This document shows, piece by piece, positions 27,213 to 36,415 of a DNA stretch of 64,000 bases; position 1 is the stretch's first letter; every line of letters begins with the position of its first letter. The position numbers and the translations under genes are program-made. The notes beneath the pieces are model-generated. The model was given only the letters and a program-made list of their open reading frames with translations, had not been told where the DNA came from and did not search any database. The stretch comes from Iningainema tapete BLCC-T55. Its GTDB lineage: Bacteria; Cyanobacteriota; Cyanobacteriia; Cyanobacteriales; Nostocaceae. The DNA lies in assembly GCF_014698965.1 (NCBI RefSeq), contig NZ_JACXAE010000046.1, forward strand, positions 62,001 to 126,000, written 5' to 3'.

Positions 27213-28298
27213 ATGACTAACTTACCACCCAATGCTCAAAATCCAGATCATTTGAGTAACGACGCAGCCCAAGAGTTACTGCGCCAACTCAGACAAAAGC
27301 AAGGCAACTGGGTGGAATGGGGAAGTGCGATTGCTAAACTACAAAAAGCAGGTTACAATCCCCAGGACATTTTTGAAGCGACTGGATTTGAGCAAATTCA
27401 GCAAAATCAAGTAGTTGTGGGCGCACAAGTTTACAATTCTTTAGTTTCAGCAGGAGCATCAGGAGCAGCGCAATCGCACTACGCCCAACGAGGAAGTGAT
27501 GTTTTATACGAATTGCGCCTGCTAACTCAACAAGAACGCGCCGCCGCCGCCGAATTAACCTTTCAACACAAAATTGACGCCGATGAGGCGCGGGAAATTG
27601 CTAGAGCAATTAAAGATTTCTCCTATTTAGGTACACAGCCACCAGGATTCGAGAATCATCCCGGTGATGCGATCGCCTATCAATGTTGGAAATTAGCGCG
27701 GCAAAATACAGATTTACAACAGCGATCACGCTTAATCGCCAAAGGCTTGAAATTTGCTCACTCGCAAACAGCAAGGCAACAAATCGAACAGCTACTAACA
27801 GATTTTAGCGTCGTACCCAAACGCCCTGCCCCGACTTTACCCTTTTACCGTCTAGAATCAGAGGCAGAATTGCCCCGCGTTGTACCAGTAGTGGGGGAGT
27901 TGCCATTAACACCAAAAGATTTACAAGCAATTCCTTTAATCGAAGAAATCGGCTCGTTTCGGATGGTTAAATTTGCGGGGGAACAAGCTTGGGTGCCGTT
28001 ACCAGGTTGGCAAACATTATTGAGCGCAGAAGATCCAGTGGCGATAATGTGTAATAGCGATCGCTTGCCCACCCAAACACCAACCACCCCAGAACCAGTG
28101 CTAGTAGTTGTCGATCGCGCCCAAAGACAATGGGATGCAGGCAGCTACTTCGTAGTAGACAACTCCAGTGAACTAGATTTTCAGTGGTTTGAAACCGCAC
28201 CGCAAGTCCCCATCTTAGGAAGAATAATCGTAATTGTGCGTCCCAAGAAAATCCTCGATGAAGAACTCACCAAAGACTCCTGGCAAATAGACGAGTAG
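27213..28298 (+). CDS. raf1: Rubisco accumulation factor 1
   Basis: A 361-residue Raf1, the assembly chaperone that holds RbcL dimers during Rubisco assembly. The helical alpha domain contains QGNWVEWGSAIAKLQKAGYN and PQDIFEATGFEPIQ-like segments (here FEATGFEQIQQNQ). A linker (VVPKRPAPTLPFYRLE) joins it to the beta-rich dimerisation domain (SFRMVKFAGEQAWVPLPGW to the C-terminus). ATG 27213 is chosen; ATG 27198 leaves no room for its AAGG. The stop codon TAG is part of a GTAGAGACG palindrome starting at 28295. Confidence 0.92.
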   Translation: MTNLPPNAQNPDHLSNDAAQELLRQLRQKQGNWVEWGSAIAKLQKAGYNPQDIFEATGFEQIQQNQVVVGAQVYNSLVSAGASGAAQSHYAQRGSDVLYELRLLTQQERAAAAELTFQHKIDADEAREIARAIKDFSYLGTQPPGFENHPGDAIAYQCWKLARQNTDLQQRSRLIAKGLKFAHSQTARQQIEQLLTDFSVVPKRPAPTLPFYRLESEAELPRVVPVVGELPLTPKDLQAIPLIEEIGSFRMVKFAGEQAWVPLPGWQTLLSAEDPVAIMCNSDRLPTQTPTTPEPVLVVVDRAQRQWDAGSYFVVDNSSELDFQWFETAPQVPILGRIIVIVRPKKILDEELTKDSWQIDE

Positions 28299-28320
28299 AG
28301 ACGCCCCGGTAGAGCGTCTA
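28295..28320. repeat. GTAGAGACG palindromic repeat at the raf1 stop codon
   Basis: GTAGAGACGCCCC pairs imperfectly with GAGCGTCTA. The raf1 TAG stop (28296-28298) is made by bases 2-4 of the repeat, so the repeat entered or formed exactly at the 3' end of the gene. Confidence 0.75.
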
Positions 28321-28354
28321 GCGCTCGTGCCTTCAAGTGGGCTTGCCTACTGTA

Positions 28355-28457
28355 ATACCAATTCTTCTTATAGTTGCTACACGTTTTTACCCCCCAACCC
28401 CCCTGAAAAGGGGGGCAAAAAGGGATCTTGTGTAGCTAGCTTTTAGAGAAATGGTAT
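28355..28457. repeat. Miniature inverted-repeat element (about 103 bp)
   Basis: Ends are ATACCAATTCTT (28355) and GAGAAATGGTAT (to 28457), inverse to each other except at a few positions. The centre has the CCCCCCAACCCCCC/GGGGGG palindrome and GATCTTGTGTAG. It matches the element at 38289-38393 over its whole length and the core inserted in coaX. Confidence 0.8.
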
Positions 28458-28480
28458 AATTTCATTCTCTAGCTGTTGTT

Positions 28481-30766
28481 TTACAAAAACTTATCAAGCG
28501 TGATCGGCAATTCTCTGATGCGCTTGCCAGTCGCGTTAAAAACCGCGTTGGCGATCGCTGCCGCCACCCCCGTGATACCGATTTCGCCAATCCCGTGCAA
28601 GCCCAAGGGAGCGTGTTCGTCGGGAATGTCGTTGTAAATAATTTCGATATGCGGCACATCCAGATTAACAGGAACATGATATTCAGCGAGTGAAGCATTC
28701 ATAATTCGCCCCTTTCGCTCGTCAAATAATGTTTCTTCGGTTAGCGCCATGCCGATGCCCATAATAATTCCACCGCGAAACTGACTGGTTGCCGTCTTCG
28801 GATTGAGAATTTTTCCGCAGTCAAATGAACCGAGCCAGCGCGAAACGCGGACTTCGCCGGATTTTTCGTTGACGCGGACTTCGCAGAACTGTGCGCCGTA
28901 TGAACCCATTGAATATTCTTGCATCTCCGAAGGCTCGCTTGATGTCGCTTCTGCTTCGACATAATCCTGACCGACGCGCTGCAAAATCGACGTGTAAGTT
29001 TCACCTTTCGATGAATCTTTCTTACTGAAAATGCCGCCGTCGCGTGCCTCAATATCTTCATATTTTAGACCAGCAAGGGGCGAATTATCTCCGACGAGCG
29101 CAAGCAGTTCGCGCAAAACCTTTTCGATAGTTGCCGCGATCGCCGCAACATTACTGGCGGTTTGATTCGAGCCGCCAGCAAACGATGCTGGCGGCAAATT
29201 TGAATCGCCGTATTCAAACGAAACTTGATGAATCGGCAACCCTAACCTCTGTGCCGCGTGTTGAATCTGCACCGTCGCCGTTCCCATGCCCATCTCATGC
29301 GTCGAGGTTTGAACGACTGCAGTGCCGTCGGCAGAAATTCGCACACGAGCGGTAGAAACGAAACGGTAATACGGATAATAAGCCGTCGCCACGCCCTGCC
29401 CGACAAGCCATTTACCATCTTTTTGTGATCGCGGCGTTTGATGTTTCCAGCCGAATTTTTCCGCCCCGCGTCGGTAGGCTTCGGTCAAATTCCGCATCGA
29501 AAATGCTACATCTCTCACCGGATCTTTGGCTGGTTCGTTGATACGTCGGAGTTCAATCGGATCAATTTTCAGCTCGTAAGCCAGTTCGTCAATTGCCGAT
29601 TCCACTGCAAATGTGCCAATTGATTCGCCGGGAGCACGCATAAAAGTGTTCGCCACGGTGTCAAGATTGACGATCTTTTGCCCGATGTAAAAATTTTCCG
29701 CAGCGTAAAGATGTCGTACTGGAAAGGTGAACTGTTCGGTGAAATTGTTGTGCGTCGTTGTGGCGGTGATGCCGGTGTGAATGAGCGCAGTAAATTTTCC
29801 GTCACTTTCCGCGCCGAGCGCCACGCGCTGTTCAGACGGTGTGCGCCCGCCGACAAGGCGAAAAACACCTTCGCGTGAGATGGATAGCTTCAGTGGACGG
29901 TTGACAACTTTCGCCGCCATCGCGCAAAGTGCTGTATTCCACCACATCGTACCTTTGCCGCCGAATCCGCCCCCGACAAACGGCGCGATGACTCGCACGG
30001 CTTCGGGCTGAATGCCGAACATTTCGGCAAGCGTATAGCTCACGTTGTAAGTAGCTTGCGTACTGTCGAAAACGGTTAAACTTTTATCATCGTGCCAGAC
30101 GGCGATCGTCGCGTGCGGCTCGATTGCGTTGTGGTTATAGCGCGGCGTGCGATAAATATTGTCAACCTTAAATTTCGCTGCATTAATCGCGGTTTCCGCG
30201 TCGCCGATTTTGATTTCGGTCGGCTCACCAAGAATATTCGCGGGCGGTTTGGCAATCTTTTTCAAAGCATCAAAAGAAACGGACGCTGCTGCCGTTTCAT
30301 ATTCGACTTCAACGAGTTTAGCGGCAGCTTCCGCCTGATCCTGCGTTTGGGCAACGATGACGGCGACTGGCTGACCGTTCCAATGTACATCTGCTTGCTG
30401 TAATATTGGCAGAGCGCTCGCCGCCGCGCCTTTGCCGCCACCTGGATTGAACAGCAACGGGTCATTTATTTTCGGCGCGTTTTCGTGCGTCATAATTACC
30501 AAAACGCCATGAGCTTTTTCGGCGCTCGACACGTCGATTTTCTTGATTTTTCCCTTTGTAACCGAACTATAAGCGATCGCAGCATAAGCCAGATTCTCAA
30601 CTTTATACTCCGCCGAGAAAGGAGCTTCGCCTTTGACTTTCAATTGCCCGTCAACACGGCTCAAAGGTTTTCCGACGTAACCATGCTTATTTTGAGTCAG
30701 CGGATCGGGGGCTTGGTCAGGTTTATACTGCATGAAGGTTTCCATAATTTTCTGCGTGATGCTCAT
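28481..30766 (-). CDS. Molybdenum hydroxylase, large Moco-binding subunit (PaoC/YagR type)
   Basis: A 761-residue xanthine-oxidase-family subunit. ATG 30766 (MSITQKIMETFMQYKPD) overlaps the stop of the FAD-subunit gene by four bases (ATGA), so the longer frame to 30955 is rejected. Motifs are VGKPLSRVDGQLKVKGEA at the domain start, PFVGGGFGGKG in the cofactor region, MRAPGE and the catalytic Glu in HGIGEIGITG near the C-terminus. PaoABC-type enzymes oxidise aldehydes, often aromatic ones. Codon use is richer in G/C-ending codons than the surrounding genes, which suggests acquisition. No PaoD-like maturation gene is nearby. Confidence 0.9.
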   Translation of the reverse strand: MSITQKIMETFMQYKPDQAPDPLTQNKHGYVGKPLSRVDGQLKVKGEAPFSAEYKVENLAYAAIAYSSVTKGKIKKIDVSSAEKAHGVLVIMTHENAPKINDPLLFNPGGGKGAAASALPILQQADVHWNGQPVAVIVAQTQDQAEAAAKLVEVEYETAAASVSFDALKKIAKPPANILGEPTEIKIGDAETAINAAKFKVDNIYRTPRYNHNAIEPHATIAVWHDDKSLTVFDSTQATYNVSYTLAEMFGIQPEAVRVIAPFVGGGFGGKGTMWWNTALCAMAAKVVNRPLKLSISREGVFRLVGGRTPSEQRVALGAESDGKFTALIHTGITATTTHNNFTEQFTFPVRHLYAAENFYIGQKIVNLDTVANTFMRAPGESIGTFAVESAIDELAYELKIDPIELRRINEPAKDPVRDVAFSMRNLTEAYRRGAEKFGWKHQTPRSQKDGKWLVGQGVATAYYPYYRFVSTARVRISADGTAVVQTSTHEMGMGTATVQIQHAAQRLGLPIHQVSFEYGDSNLPPASFAGGSNQTASNVAAIAATIEKVLRELLALVGDNSPLAGLKYEDIEARDGGIFSKKDSSKGETYTSILQRVGQDYVEAEATSSEPSEMQEYSMGSYGAQFCEVRVNEKSGEVRVSRWLGSFDCGKILNPKTATSQFRGGIIMGIGMALTEETLFDERKGRIMNASLAEYHVPVNLDVPHIEIIYNDIPDEHAPLGLHGIGEIGITGVAAAIANAVFNATGKRIRELPITLDKFL

Positions 30767-31758
30767 CGGTTTGTTCCTCCTTGTTCTGCCAGTTCCTTCA
30801 GCACGCTGACAATTATCCGTTTCGCCAATTCGATTTTGAAATTGTTGTGAGCGAATCCCCTTGCATTTTCTAATTCTGCTTCCGCCCCGCGCCGGAAATT
30901 CTCTTCGGTTGCAGACGTGCCTTGCAAAAGTCCTTCTGCCGCCAACGCCCGCCAAGGTTTATGCGCCACGCCTCCGAGCGCGATGCGCACGTTTTTGATT
31001 TCGTTATTTTCAATTTCCAAAGCCGCCGCCACACTAACCAATGCAAAAGCGTAACTCGCTCGATCGCGTACTTTTTGATAAAGCGAATTTTTCGCAAAAT
31101 CATTGCGCGGAATTTCGACAGCCGTAATCAATTCGCCGTCTCGCAAATCGGTTTCAATATGCGGCGTGTTTTCGGGAAGACGGTGGAAATCATTGAAAGC
31201 AATTTCGCGTTTGCCGTTTGTGCCTTCGACCAAAACTCGCGCATCAAGTGCAGCTAGCGCGACGCACATATCCGACGGATGGGTGGCAATGCAGGCATCG
31301 GATGTTCCTAAAATCGCGTGAATCCGATTAAAACCTTTGATCGCATCACAGCCCGCACCGTTTTCGCGTTTGTTGCACTGCGCCGTGTCGTCATAAAAAT
31401 AATAACAGCGCGTTCGCTGCAAAAGATTGCCGCCGACAGTCGCCATATTTCTGATTTGTCCCGACGCACCAAAGAGGATTGCCTGAGAGAGAAAAGGAAA
31501 TTTTTCGCGGATCAATTCGTGATTAGCGAGCGCGGTGTTTTTCACCGCCGCGCCAATTCTGATTGCGCCATCGGCAGTTTCTTCGATGGTATTTGACAGA
31601 TGCGTAACATCAACCAGCGCGTCCAGTTGCTCAATGTTTTCGCGCATCAAATCAACTAGATTCGTTCCGCCGCCCAAAAATTTTGCGCCCGCGTTCTGTC
31701 CGATTAAATTTAGTGCTGCGTCCACGCTTTCAGCTTTTTGATAAACAAAATTTTTCAT
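30763..31758 (-). CDS. Molybdenum hydroxylase, FAD-binding subunit (PaoB/YagS type)
   Basis: A 331-residue medium subunit of a xanthine-dehydrogenase-like enzyme. The FAD motif is AKFLGGGTNLVDLMRENI, followed by ATVGGNLLQRTRC. The Cys set RCYYFYD..AQCNKRENGAGCDAI...SDACIATHPSD fits the extra [4Fe-4S] cluster of the PaoB type and separates it from simple CO-dehydrogenase medium subunits. It overlaps both neighbours by four bases, giving an operon of small, FAD and large subunits. Confidence 0.9.
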   Translation of the reverse strand: MKNFVYQKAESVDAALNLIGQNAGAKFLGGGTNLVDLMRENIEQLDALVDVTHLSNTIEETADGAIRIGAAVKNTALANHELIREKFPFLSQAILFGASGQIRNMATVGGNLLQRTRCYYFYDDTAQCNKRENGAGCDAIKGFNRIHAILGTSDACIATHPSDMCVALAALDARVLVEGTNGKREIAFNDFHRLPENTPHIETDLRDGELITAVEIPRNDFAKNSLYQKVRDRASYAFALVSVAAALEIENNEIKNVRIALGGVAHKPWRALAAEGLLQGTSATEENFRRGAEAELENARGFAHNNFKIELAKRIIVSVLKELAEQGGTNR

Positions 31759-32324
31759 CGTGCCGCCTCATCAAATGCTGTGTGAATTGCTTCTGTAATA
31801 CCTACATACGCCCCGCAGCGACATAAATTTCCGCTCATCCGTTCTCTTATTTCTTCGTCGCAAAAGTCATATTCGCCGTTCATATCGAGTGAAACCGCAC
31901 TCGGCAGATTGTTCTGAAATTCTTTGAACATTCCGATTGCTGAACAAATCTGTCCAGGCGTGCAGTAGCCGCACTGAAACCCGTCGTGTTCGACGAACGC
32001 AGCTTGCAGCGGATGAAGTTCGCCGTCATTCGCCAAGCCTTCAATCGTCGTGATCTCCGTACCTTCATACTGAACGGCGAGTGCCAAACACGAATTGATG
32101 CGATCGCCGTCAACCAGAACTGTGCAGGCACCGCACGCACCTTGATTGCACCCTTTCTTTGTTCCCGTTAGTCCGGCAAACTCCCGCAAAGCGTCGAGCA
32201 AAGAAACACGCGGCTCTATTTCTAAATTATAAGCTGCGCCGTTAATCTTTAAATGGACCGCTATTTTGATTGGCGACGAGTTTGTTTTGCCTGCAGCATT
32301 TCTGTCAGCTAGTTGTTCAATCAT
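31755..32324 (-). CDS. Molybdenum hydroxylase, [2Fe-2S] subunit (PaoA/YagT type)
   Basis: A 189-residue small subunit with two [2Fe-2S] clusters. The plant-type cluster ligands are in KKGCNQGACGACTVLVDG and RINSC, and the second cluster is in FQCGYCTPGQ and GNLCRCGAY. Unlike E. coli PaoA, no twin-arginine signal is visible, so this version may work in the cytoplasm (inference). It is the first gene of the three-gene operon and overlaps the next by four bases. Confidence 0.92.
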   Translation of the reverse strand: MIEQLADRNAAGKTNSSPIKIAVHLKINGAAYNLEIEPRVSLLDALREFAGLTGTKKGCNQGACGACTVLVDGDRINSCLALAVQYEGTEITTIEGLANDGELHPLQAAFVEHDGFQCGYCTPGQICSAIGMFKEFQNNLPSAVSLDMNGEYDFCDEEIRERMSGNLCRCGAYVGITEAIHTAFDEAAR

Positions 32325-32468
32325 AAATATTCCCTTTCAGTATTGTTGACAGATTAAGCGGCGACAGCGCCGTAGTTTCTCCGGTCATTATACTGCGGAT
32401 GATTTTTAATCAAGTCTGCCCACAGAGCTAGTTTGGGAATAAAATTGCACTCGCTTAACTGCTCTGTT

Positions 32469-33434
32469 TTATTCGCCGCTCACACGCAACACGATTTTGC
32501 CTAGATAATGCTTTTTCATCGCTGACTGCGCTTGCGCGGCTTCTTCAAGCGGAAACGTCTGCGCGATGCGAACTTGAAACTCACCGATGCTCACCAATCG
32601 GTTGAGTCGCTCGAACAACATCGGGTCAGCAAAGCCATCTACCTTCTTGAGTTCCACACCGTCGGGCGCTTTGGGTTCGGGCATAACGCCATTAGGAAAG
32701 GTGATGATTCCGCCCTGTCGCACCAAACTCAGCGTGGATTGAATCTCATCGCCGCCCACCAGTACCAGCGCAGCATCGAAGCCGTCAGGTGCAAAGGCGC
32801 GGGCGCGTTGTACAACGTCGTCGCTGCGTCCGTCTACCGCTTCATCAGCACCCAACTGCTTAGCCAACTCTACGCCATCTGTGCCCGATGCGATGGCGAA
32901 AACACTTGCGCCCATGCGCCTAGCTAGTTGAAGCGCGACGTGACCGACACCGCCGCTCGCGCCCCACAGCATCAATTTGGTCTGGTCGCCCGTCTCTAGC
33001 GCCTCCAAATTGCGTAGCGCCGTCGCACCGGCAATGGGCAGTCCACCCGCCATCAACATATCAAGACCATCGGGCATTGGTGCAACAGTCTTTTCGGATA
33101 CGACGACGTATTGGGCATAGCTACCGCCCTTGTCGTTCATAAAGCTCTGTGCGTAAACGTGATCGCCGACGGCAAAACGCTCAACACCGTCACCGACAGC
33201 AGCAATGGTACCCGCACATTCGCCGCCCAGCACACGCGGAAAGTGGACTTTGTTATACACCAGATCACCTTCACGCTCCATCGCGTCCCAGATGCCAACT
33301 CCAGCGATCTCGATGCGAATCAAAACTTCGCCTGCGTCCACCGTAGGTACGGGTAAGGTGTGCAAAGTCAACTTGTCAGGGCCGCCGAACTCACCCACAG
33401 CCATTGCTTTCATTTGTTGGGGAGTATTTTGCAT
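32469..33434 (-). CDS. NADP-dependent zinc-less alcohol dehydrogenase / quinone oxidoreductase-like
   Basis: A 321-residue medium-chain dehydrogenase/reductase. The N-terminal GroES-like part contains MKAMAVGEFGGPDKL and RVLGGECAGTIAAVGDGVERFAVGDHV. The Rossmann motif is WGASGGVGHVALQLARRMGA. There is no structural zinc Cys cluster, so it belongs to the quinone-oxidoreductase branch. It lies in the same-strand oxidoreductase run between the molybdenum operon and two aldo/keto reductases. Activity on quinones or enones is inferred. Confidence 0.87.
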   Translation of the reverse strand: MQNTPQQMKAMAVGEFGGPDKLTLHTLPVPTVDAGEVLIRIEIAGVGIWDAMEREGDLVYNKVHFPRVLGGECAGTIAAVGDGVERFAVGDHVYAQSFMNDKGGSYAQYVVVSEKTVAPMPDGLDMLMAGGLPIAGATALRNLEALETGDQTKLMLWGASGGVGHVALQLARRMGASVFAIASGTDGVELAKQLGADEAVDGRSDDVVQRARAFAPDGFDAALVLVGGDEIQSTLSLVRQGGIITFPNGVMPEPKAPDGVELKKVDGFADPMLFERLNRLVSIGEFQVRIAQTFPLEEAAQAQSAMKKHYLGKIVLRVSGE

Positions 33435-33490
33435 TTCTTAGGTTCTCCTGTAATTACTTCAGCCCCTTGAAGGGCAAAAATTGTTTCGTT

Positions 33491-34369
33491 TCAACCTTTC
33501 GTTGTAGCGATCGCGTCCAAGTCGGCAATCGTTTGCGGTGGAAGTTGCAAATTTGCGGCTTTGAGATTCTCGTGCAGATGCTCAACCGATGAGGTTCCCG
33601 GAATCAGCAAGATGTTGTCCGAGCGCTGCAACAGCCACGCCAGCGCAACTTGCATCTTGGTGGCTCCGACCGAAGCGGCTACCGTGTCCAGCGTCGAGGA
33701 CTGAAGCGGGTTGAAGCCGCCGAGCGGAAAGAACGGCACGTAGGCGATGCCCTTTCCCGCCAGATCATCGACTAGCGCGTCGTCGTCGCGGTGGGCGAGG
33801 TTGTACTGGTTCTGTACACAGACCACTGGTGCGATCGCACGCGCTTCCTCGACCTGCGCCGCCGTCACATTGCTAAGTCCCAGGTGCCGGATCAGCCCCT
33901 GCTGCTGCATCTTGGCGAGCGCGGTGAATTGCTCTGCAATCGACCCCTCGTTCGGTTCCTCCCCCCATCGGCGCAGGTTGACGACATCGAGCACGTCAAC
34001 CCCCAGGTTGCTCAGGTTGTCGTGTACCGCTTGGCGAAGCTCGGTCGGACTCTGCGCTGGATTCCACGATGCGTCCGCGCCGCGCACCGCGCCCACTTTG
34101 GTGACGATCACCAGATCTTCAGGATACGGGTGCAGTGCTTGTCGAATGATCTGATTGGTAACATGCGGACCGTAGAAGTCACTGGTGTCGATGTGATTGA
34201 TGCCGAGTGCGATCGCTTCGCGCAGAACGGCAACGGCAGCATCCACGTTGCGCGGCGGTCCCCAAACACCCGATCCAGCAAGTTGCATCGCACCATAGCC
34301 CATCCGCTTCAGAGTAAAAGAAGTGCCTGGGAGCGTGAAACTACCGCCAAGGTTTACTTGAGCAATCAT
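33491..34369 (-). CDS. Aldo/keto reductase
   Basis: A 292-residue AKR. The TIM-barrel signatures are GINHIDTSDFYGPH with catalytic Asp and Tyr, and VIVTKVGAVRG with the catalytic Lys. The fourth tetrad position, usually His, is replaced in VVNLRRWG, a variation seen in an AKR subgroup. NADPH-binding residues are expected in LIPGTSSVEHL near the C-terminus. It is in the oxidoreductase island, with GC-rich codons. Confidence 0.87.
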   Translation of the reverse strand: MIAQVNLGGSFTLPGTSFTLKRMGYGAMQLAGSGVWGPPRNVDAAVAVLREAIALGINHIDTSDFYGPHVTNQIIRQALHPYPEDLVIVTKVGAVRGADASWNPAQSPTELRQAVHDNLSNLGVDVLDVVNLRRWGEEPNEGSIAEQFTALAKMQQQGLIRHLGLSNVTAAQVEEARAIAPVVCVQNQYNLAHRDDDALVDDLAGKGIAYVPFFPLGGFNPLQSSTLDTVAASVGATKMQVALAWLLQRSDNILLIPGTSSVEHLHENLKAANLQLPPQTIADLDAIATTKG

Positions 34370-34497
34370 GTTTTTGTTCCTCCTAGATGTTTATCGGTTT
34401 GTGAAGATCTCAATGACTTGCAGTGGTAATGCCCACCTTCAACTGCTCCATGTTCCAGCGATCTGTATAGCGAACTCCATTAATAAACAATTGGCGC

Positions 34498-35232
34498 TTA
34501 ACCGCTCTGCCCGAGCGGTCGAACAACGATCTCATTGACATCCACATCTTTTGGCTGCTCGATCGCAAAAGCAATTGCACGAGCGATCGCATCTGCCGAG
34601 ATAACGGATTTGCGAAATTCTGCCGTCCACTGGGCCGCTTCAGCATCGCTGATTGTGTTAGACAGTTCAGATTCGGTATTTCCCGGCGAGATAATCGTCA
34701 CCCGAATATCCGGAGATTCCTGCCGCAGTCCCTCCGAGATTGCCCAGACAGCATACTTTGTTGCACAATAAACCGCAGCAGTAGGATAGACAGCATGTCC
34801 TCCAATTGAGGATAGATTCACAAATTGCCCGGATTGCTGCTGCTTGAAAGTGGGAAGGGCAGCAGCGATGCCGTGAAGCACACCACGAATATTCACATCA
34901 ATCATGCGGTTCCAATCGTCAATCTTCAACACCTCCAGCTTGGAGAGCGGCATCAAGCCTGCATTATTTACCATCACATCAATGCGACCAAACTTATCCT
35001 TTGCAAACCCCACAAAAGCTTGCACGTCTTCAAGGTTAGTTACGTCAAGGGCGCGGTATTCTGCTGAACCCCCTTGAGCGCGGATTTCAGAGACGATCGC
35101 TTCGAGTCTATCAGTCCGCCTTGCCCCCAACACAACCTGTAAACCCTTGTGAGCGAGTAACCTAGCGGTGGCTTCACCAATGCCACTGCTAGCTCCAGTG
35201 ATGGCAATGACTTTTTTTTCAAAGTTGAACAT
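34498..35232 (-). CDS. Short-chain dehydrogenase/reductase
   Basis: A 244-residue classical SDR. The cofactor motif is ITGASSGIGEATARLLA (TGxxxGxG), NNAGLMPLS is the NNAG motif, and the catalytic Ser and YxxxK are in NLSSIGGHAVYPTAAVYCATKYA. ATG 35232 (MFNFEKKVIAITG) is preferred over TTG 35241. It follows the upstream aldo/keto reductase by nine bases. Substrate unknown. Confidence 0.9.
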   Translation of the reverse strand: MFNFEKKVIAITGASSGIGEATARLLAHKGLQVVLGARRTDRLEAIVSEIRAQGGSAEYRALDVTNLEDVQAFVGFAKDKFGRIDVMVNNAGLMPLSKLEVLKIDDWNRMIDVNIRGVLHGIAAALPTFKQQQSGQFVNLSSIGGHAVYPTAAVYCATKYAVWAISEGLRQESPDIRVTIISPGNTESELSNTISDAEAAQWTAEFRKSVISADAIARAIAFAIEQPKDVDVNEIVVRPLGQSG

Positions 35233-35241
35233 ATTGACCAA

Positions 35242-36225
35242 TTAATGATTGAGCGCTTTCATTTGCTGTTCAGCATAGCGAGAGCCGACAGCGACTCCTT
35301 TGGGAGCAACCGCTTCAATTCGGCTCAACTCTTCAGAAGTCAGTACGATCTCAGTTGCGGCAATGTTTTCTTCCAGGTAGCTCCGCCGCTTCGTACCCGG
35401 AATCGGCACAATGTCATTGCCTTGAGCTAATAACCATGCCAAGGCAAGTTGGCTTGGTGTCACGCCTTTTTCTTTCGCGATCGCTTTCACCTGTTCTACC
35501 AGTTCCAGATTCTTGTAGAAATTCTCGCCTTGAAATCGCGGTGAATTTCTGCGATAATCATCTTCAGCGAAGTCTTCTGGGCTGGTAAAATGTCCAGAGA
35601 GAAATCCCCGACCGAGCGGGCTGTAAGCCACGTAGCCAATACCTAACTCGCGCACGGTTGGCAAAAGCTCATCTTCTGGATCGCGGCTCCACAGGGAGTA
35701 TTCTGTTTGTAGAGCAGTAATCGGGTGAACTGCATGCGCCCGTCGGATCGTGGTGGGAGCTGCTTCGGACATACCCAGATAGCGGACTTTGCCTTGCTGC
35801 ACCAGTTCTGCCATCGCCCCGATGGTTTCTTCGATTGGCACTGTTGGATCAACACGATGCTGATAGTAAAGGTCAATTACATCAACTCCCAAGCGTTGCA
35901 ATGACGCATCACACGCTTGATGGACGTATTCTGGTTTGCCGCTCACGCCCAAAAACTGACCATCGTTGCCACGGACATTACCGAATTTTGTGGCTAGTAC
36001 AACTTGATCTCGACGATCGCGGATTGCTCTGCCCACCAATTGTTCATTCGTGAAGGGACCGTACATATCAGCAGTATCCAGCAGCGTCACACCAAGTTCT
36101 AAAGCACGGTGAATTGTGGCGATCGATTCTTGGTCATCACGCCCCGCATAGAACTCAGACATGCCCATGCAGCCTAGTCCTAGTTCTGAAACTACCAGTT
36201 CTTTGCCAAGTTGACGTGTTTTCAT
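35242..36225 (-). CDS. Aldo/keto reductase
   Basis: A 327-residue AKR of the YajO/AKR13-like type with the complete catalytic tetrad: Asp in [11 protein letters not shown], Tyr in the same segment, Lys in [10 protein letters not shown] and His in LYYQHRVDP. Near the C-terminus [17 protein letters not shown] holds NADPH-contact residues. It is the first gene of the minus-strand oxidoreductase run and is divergent from an AraC regulator 190 bases away. Confidence 0.92.
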   Translation of the reverse strand: MKTRQLGKELVVSELGLGCMGMSEFYAGRDDQESIATIHRALELGVTLLDTADMYGPFTNEQLVGRAIRDRRDQVVLATKFGNVRGNDGQFLGVSGKPEYVHQACDASLQRLGVDVIDLYYQHRVDPTVPIEETIGAMAELVQQGKVRYLGMSEAAPTTIRRAHAVHPITALQTEYSLWSRDPEDELLPTVRELGIGYVAYSPLGRGFLSGHFTSPEDFAEDDYRRNSPRFQGENFYKNLELVEQVKAIAKEKGVTPSQLALAWLLAQGNDIVPIPGTKRRSYLEENIAATEIVLTSEELSRIEAVAPKGVAVGSRYAEQQMKALNH

Positions 36226-36415
36226 TCAAATTCTCCTGATTTAACTTTCAATTTTCAGTCTTATTTGGTGGCATGGGTTTATCGTAAGCTTGATTAACTT
36301 TTGCTTAAATACATAAACCTCGCAGATGATTGCCTAATTCTCTCAAGCAAGGTGTTGGTAAGGGAGAAATCTTTCTTATAATGAGCGTAGGAGAAGGGTT
36401 AAAAAGGAACTCAGC
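36226..36415. promoter_or_regulatory. Divergent promoter region, aldo/keto reductase operon and AraC gene
   Basis: A 190-base region between the two divergent genes. It should hold promoters for both and a binding site for the AraC protein. On the + side AAGGAACTCAGC precedes ATG 36416. I could not identify a clear operator by eye. Confidence 0.5.

Noticed and set aside
30767-30955. N-terminal 63-residue extension of the large hydroxylase subunit
   Set aside because: Overlaps the FAD subunit gene in another frame and is Arg/Gly-rich; ATG 30766 with ATGA overlap is the normal arrangement.
29131-31741. Many open frames of 60-120 residues opposite the molybdenum hydroxylase operon
   Set aside because: GC-rich codon positions leave long antisense frames open; the minus-strand products have full domain matches.
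34410-34497. Possible small gene after the SDR on the minus strand (KRQLFINGVRYTD...)
   Set aside because: The frame enters from the SDR antisense frame and has no start or ribosome site of its own; it may be a remnant but I cannot support it.
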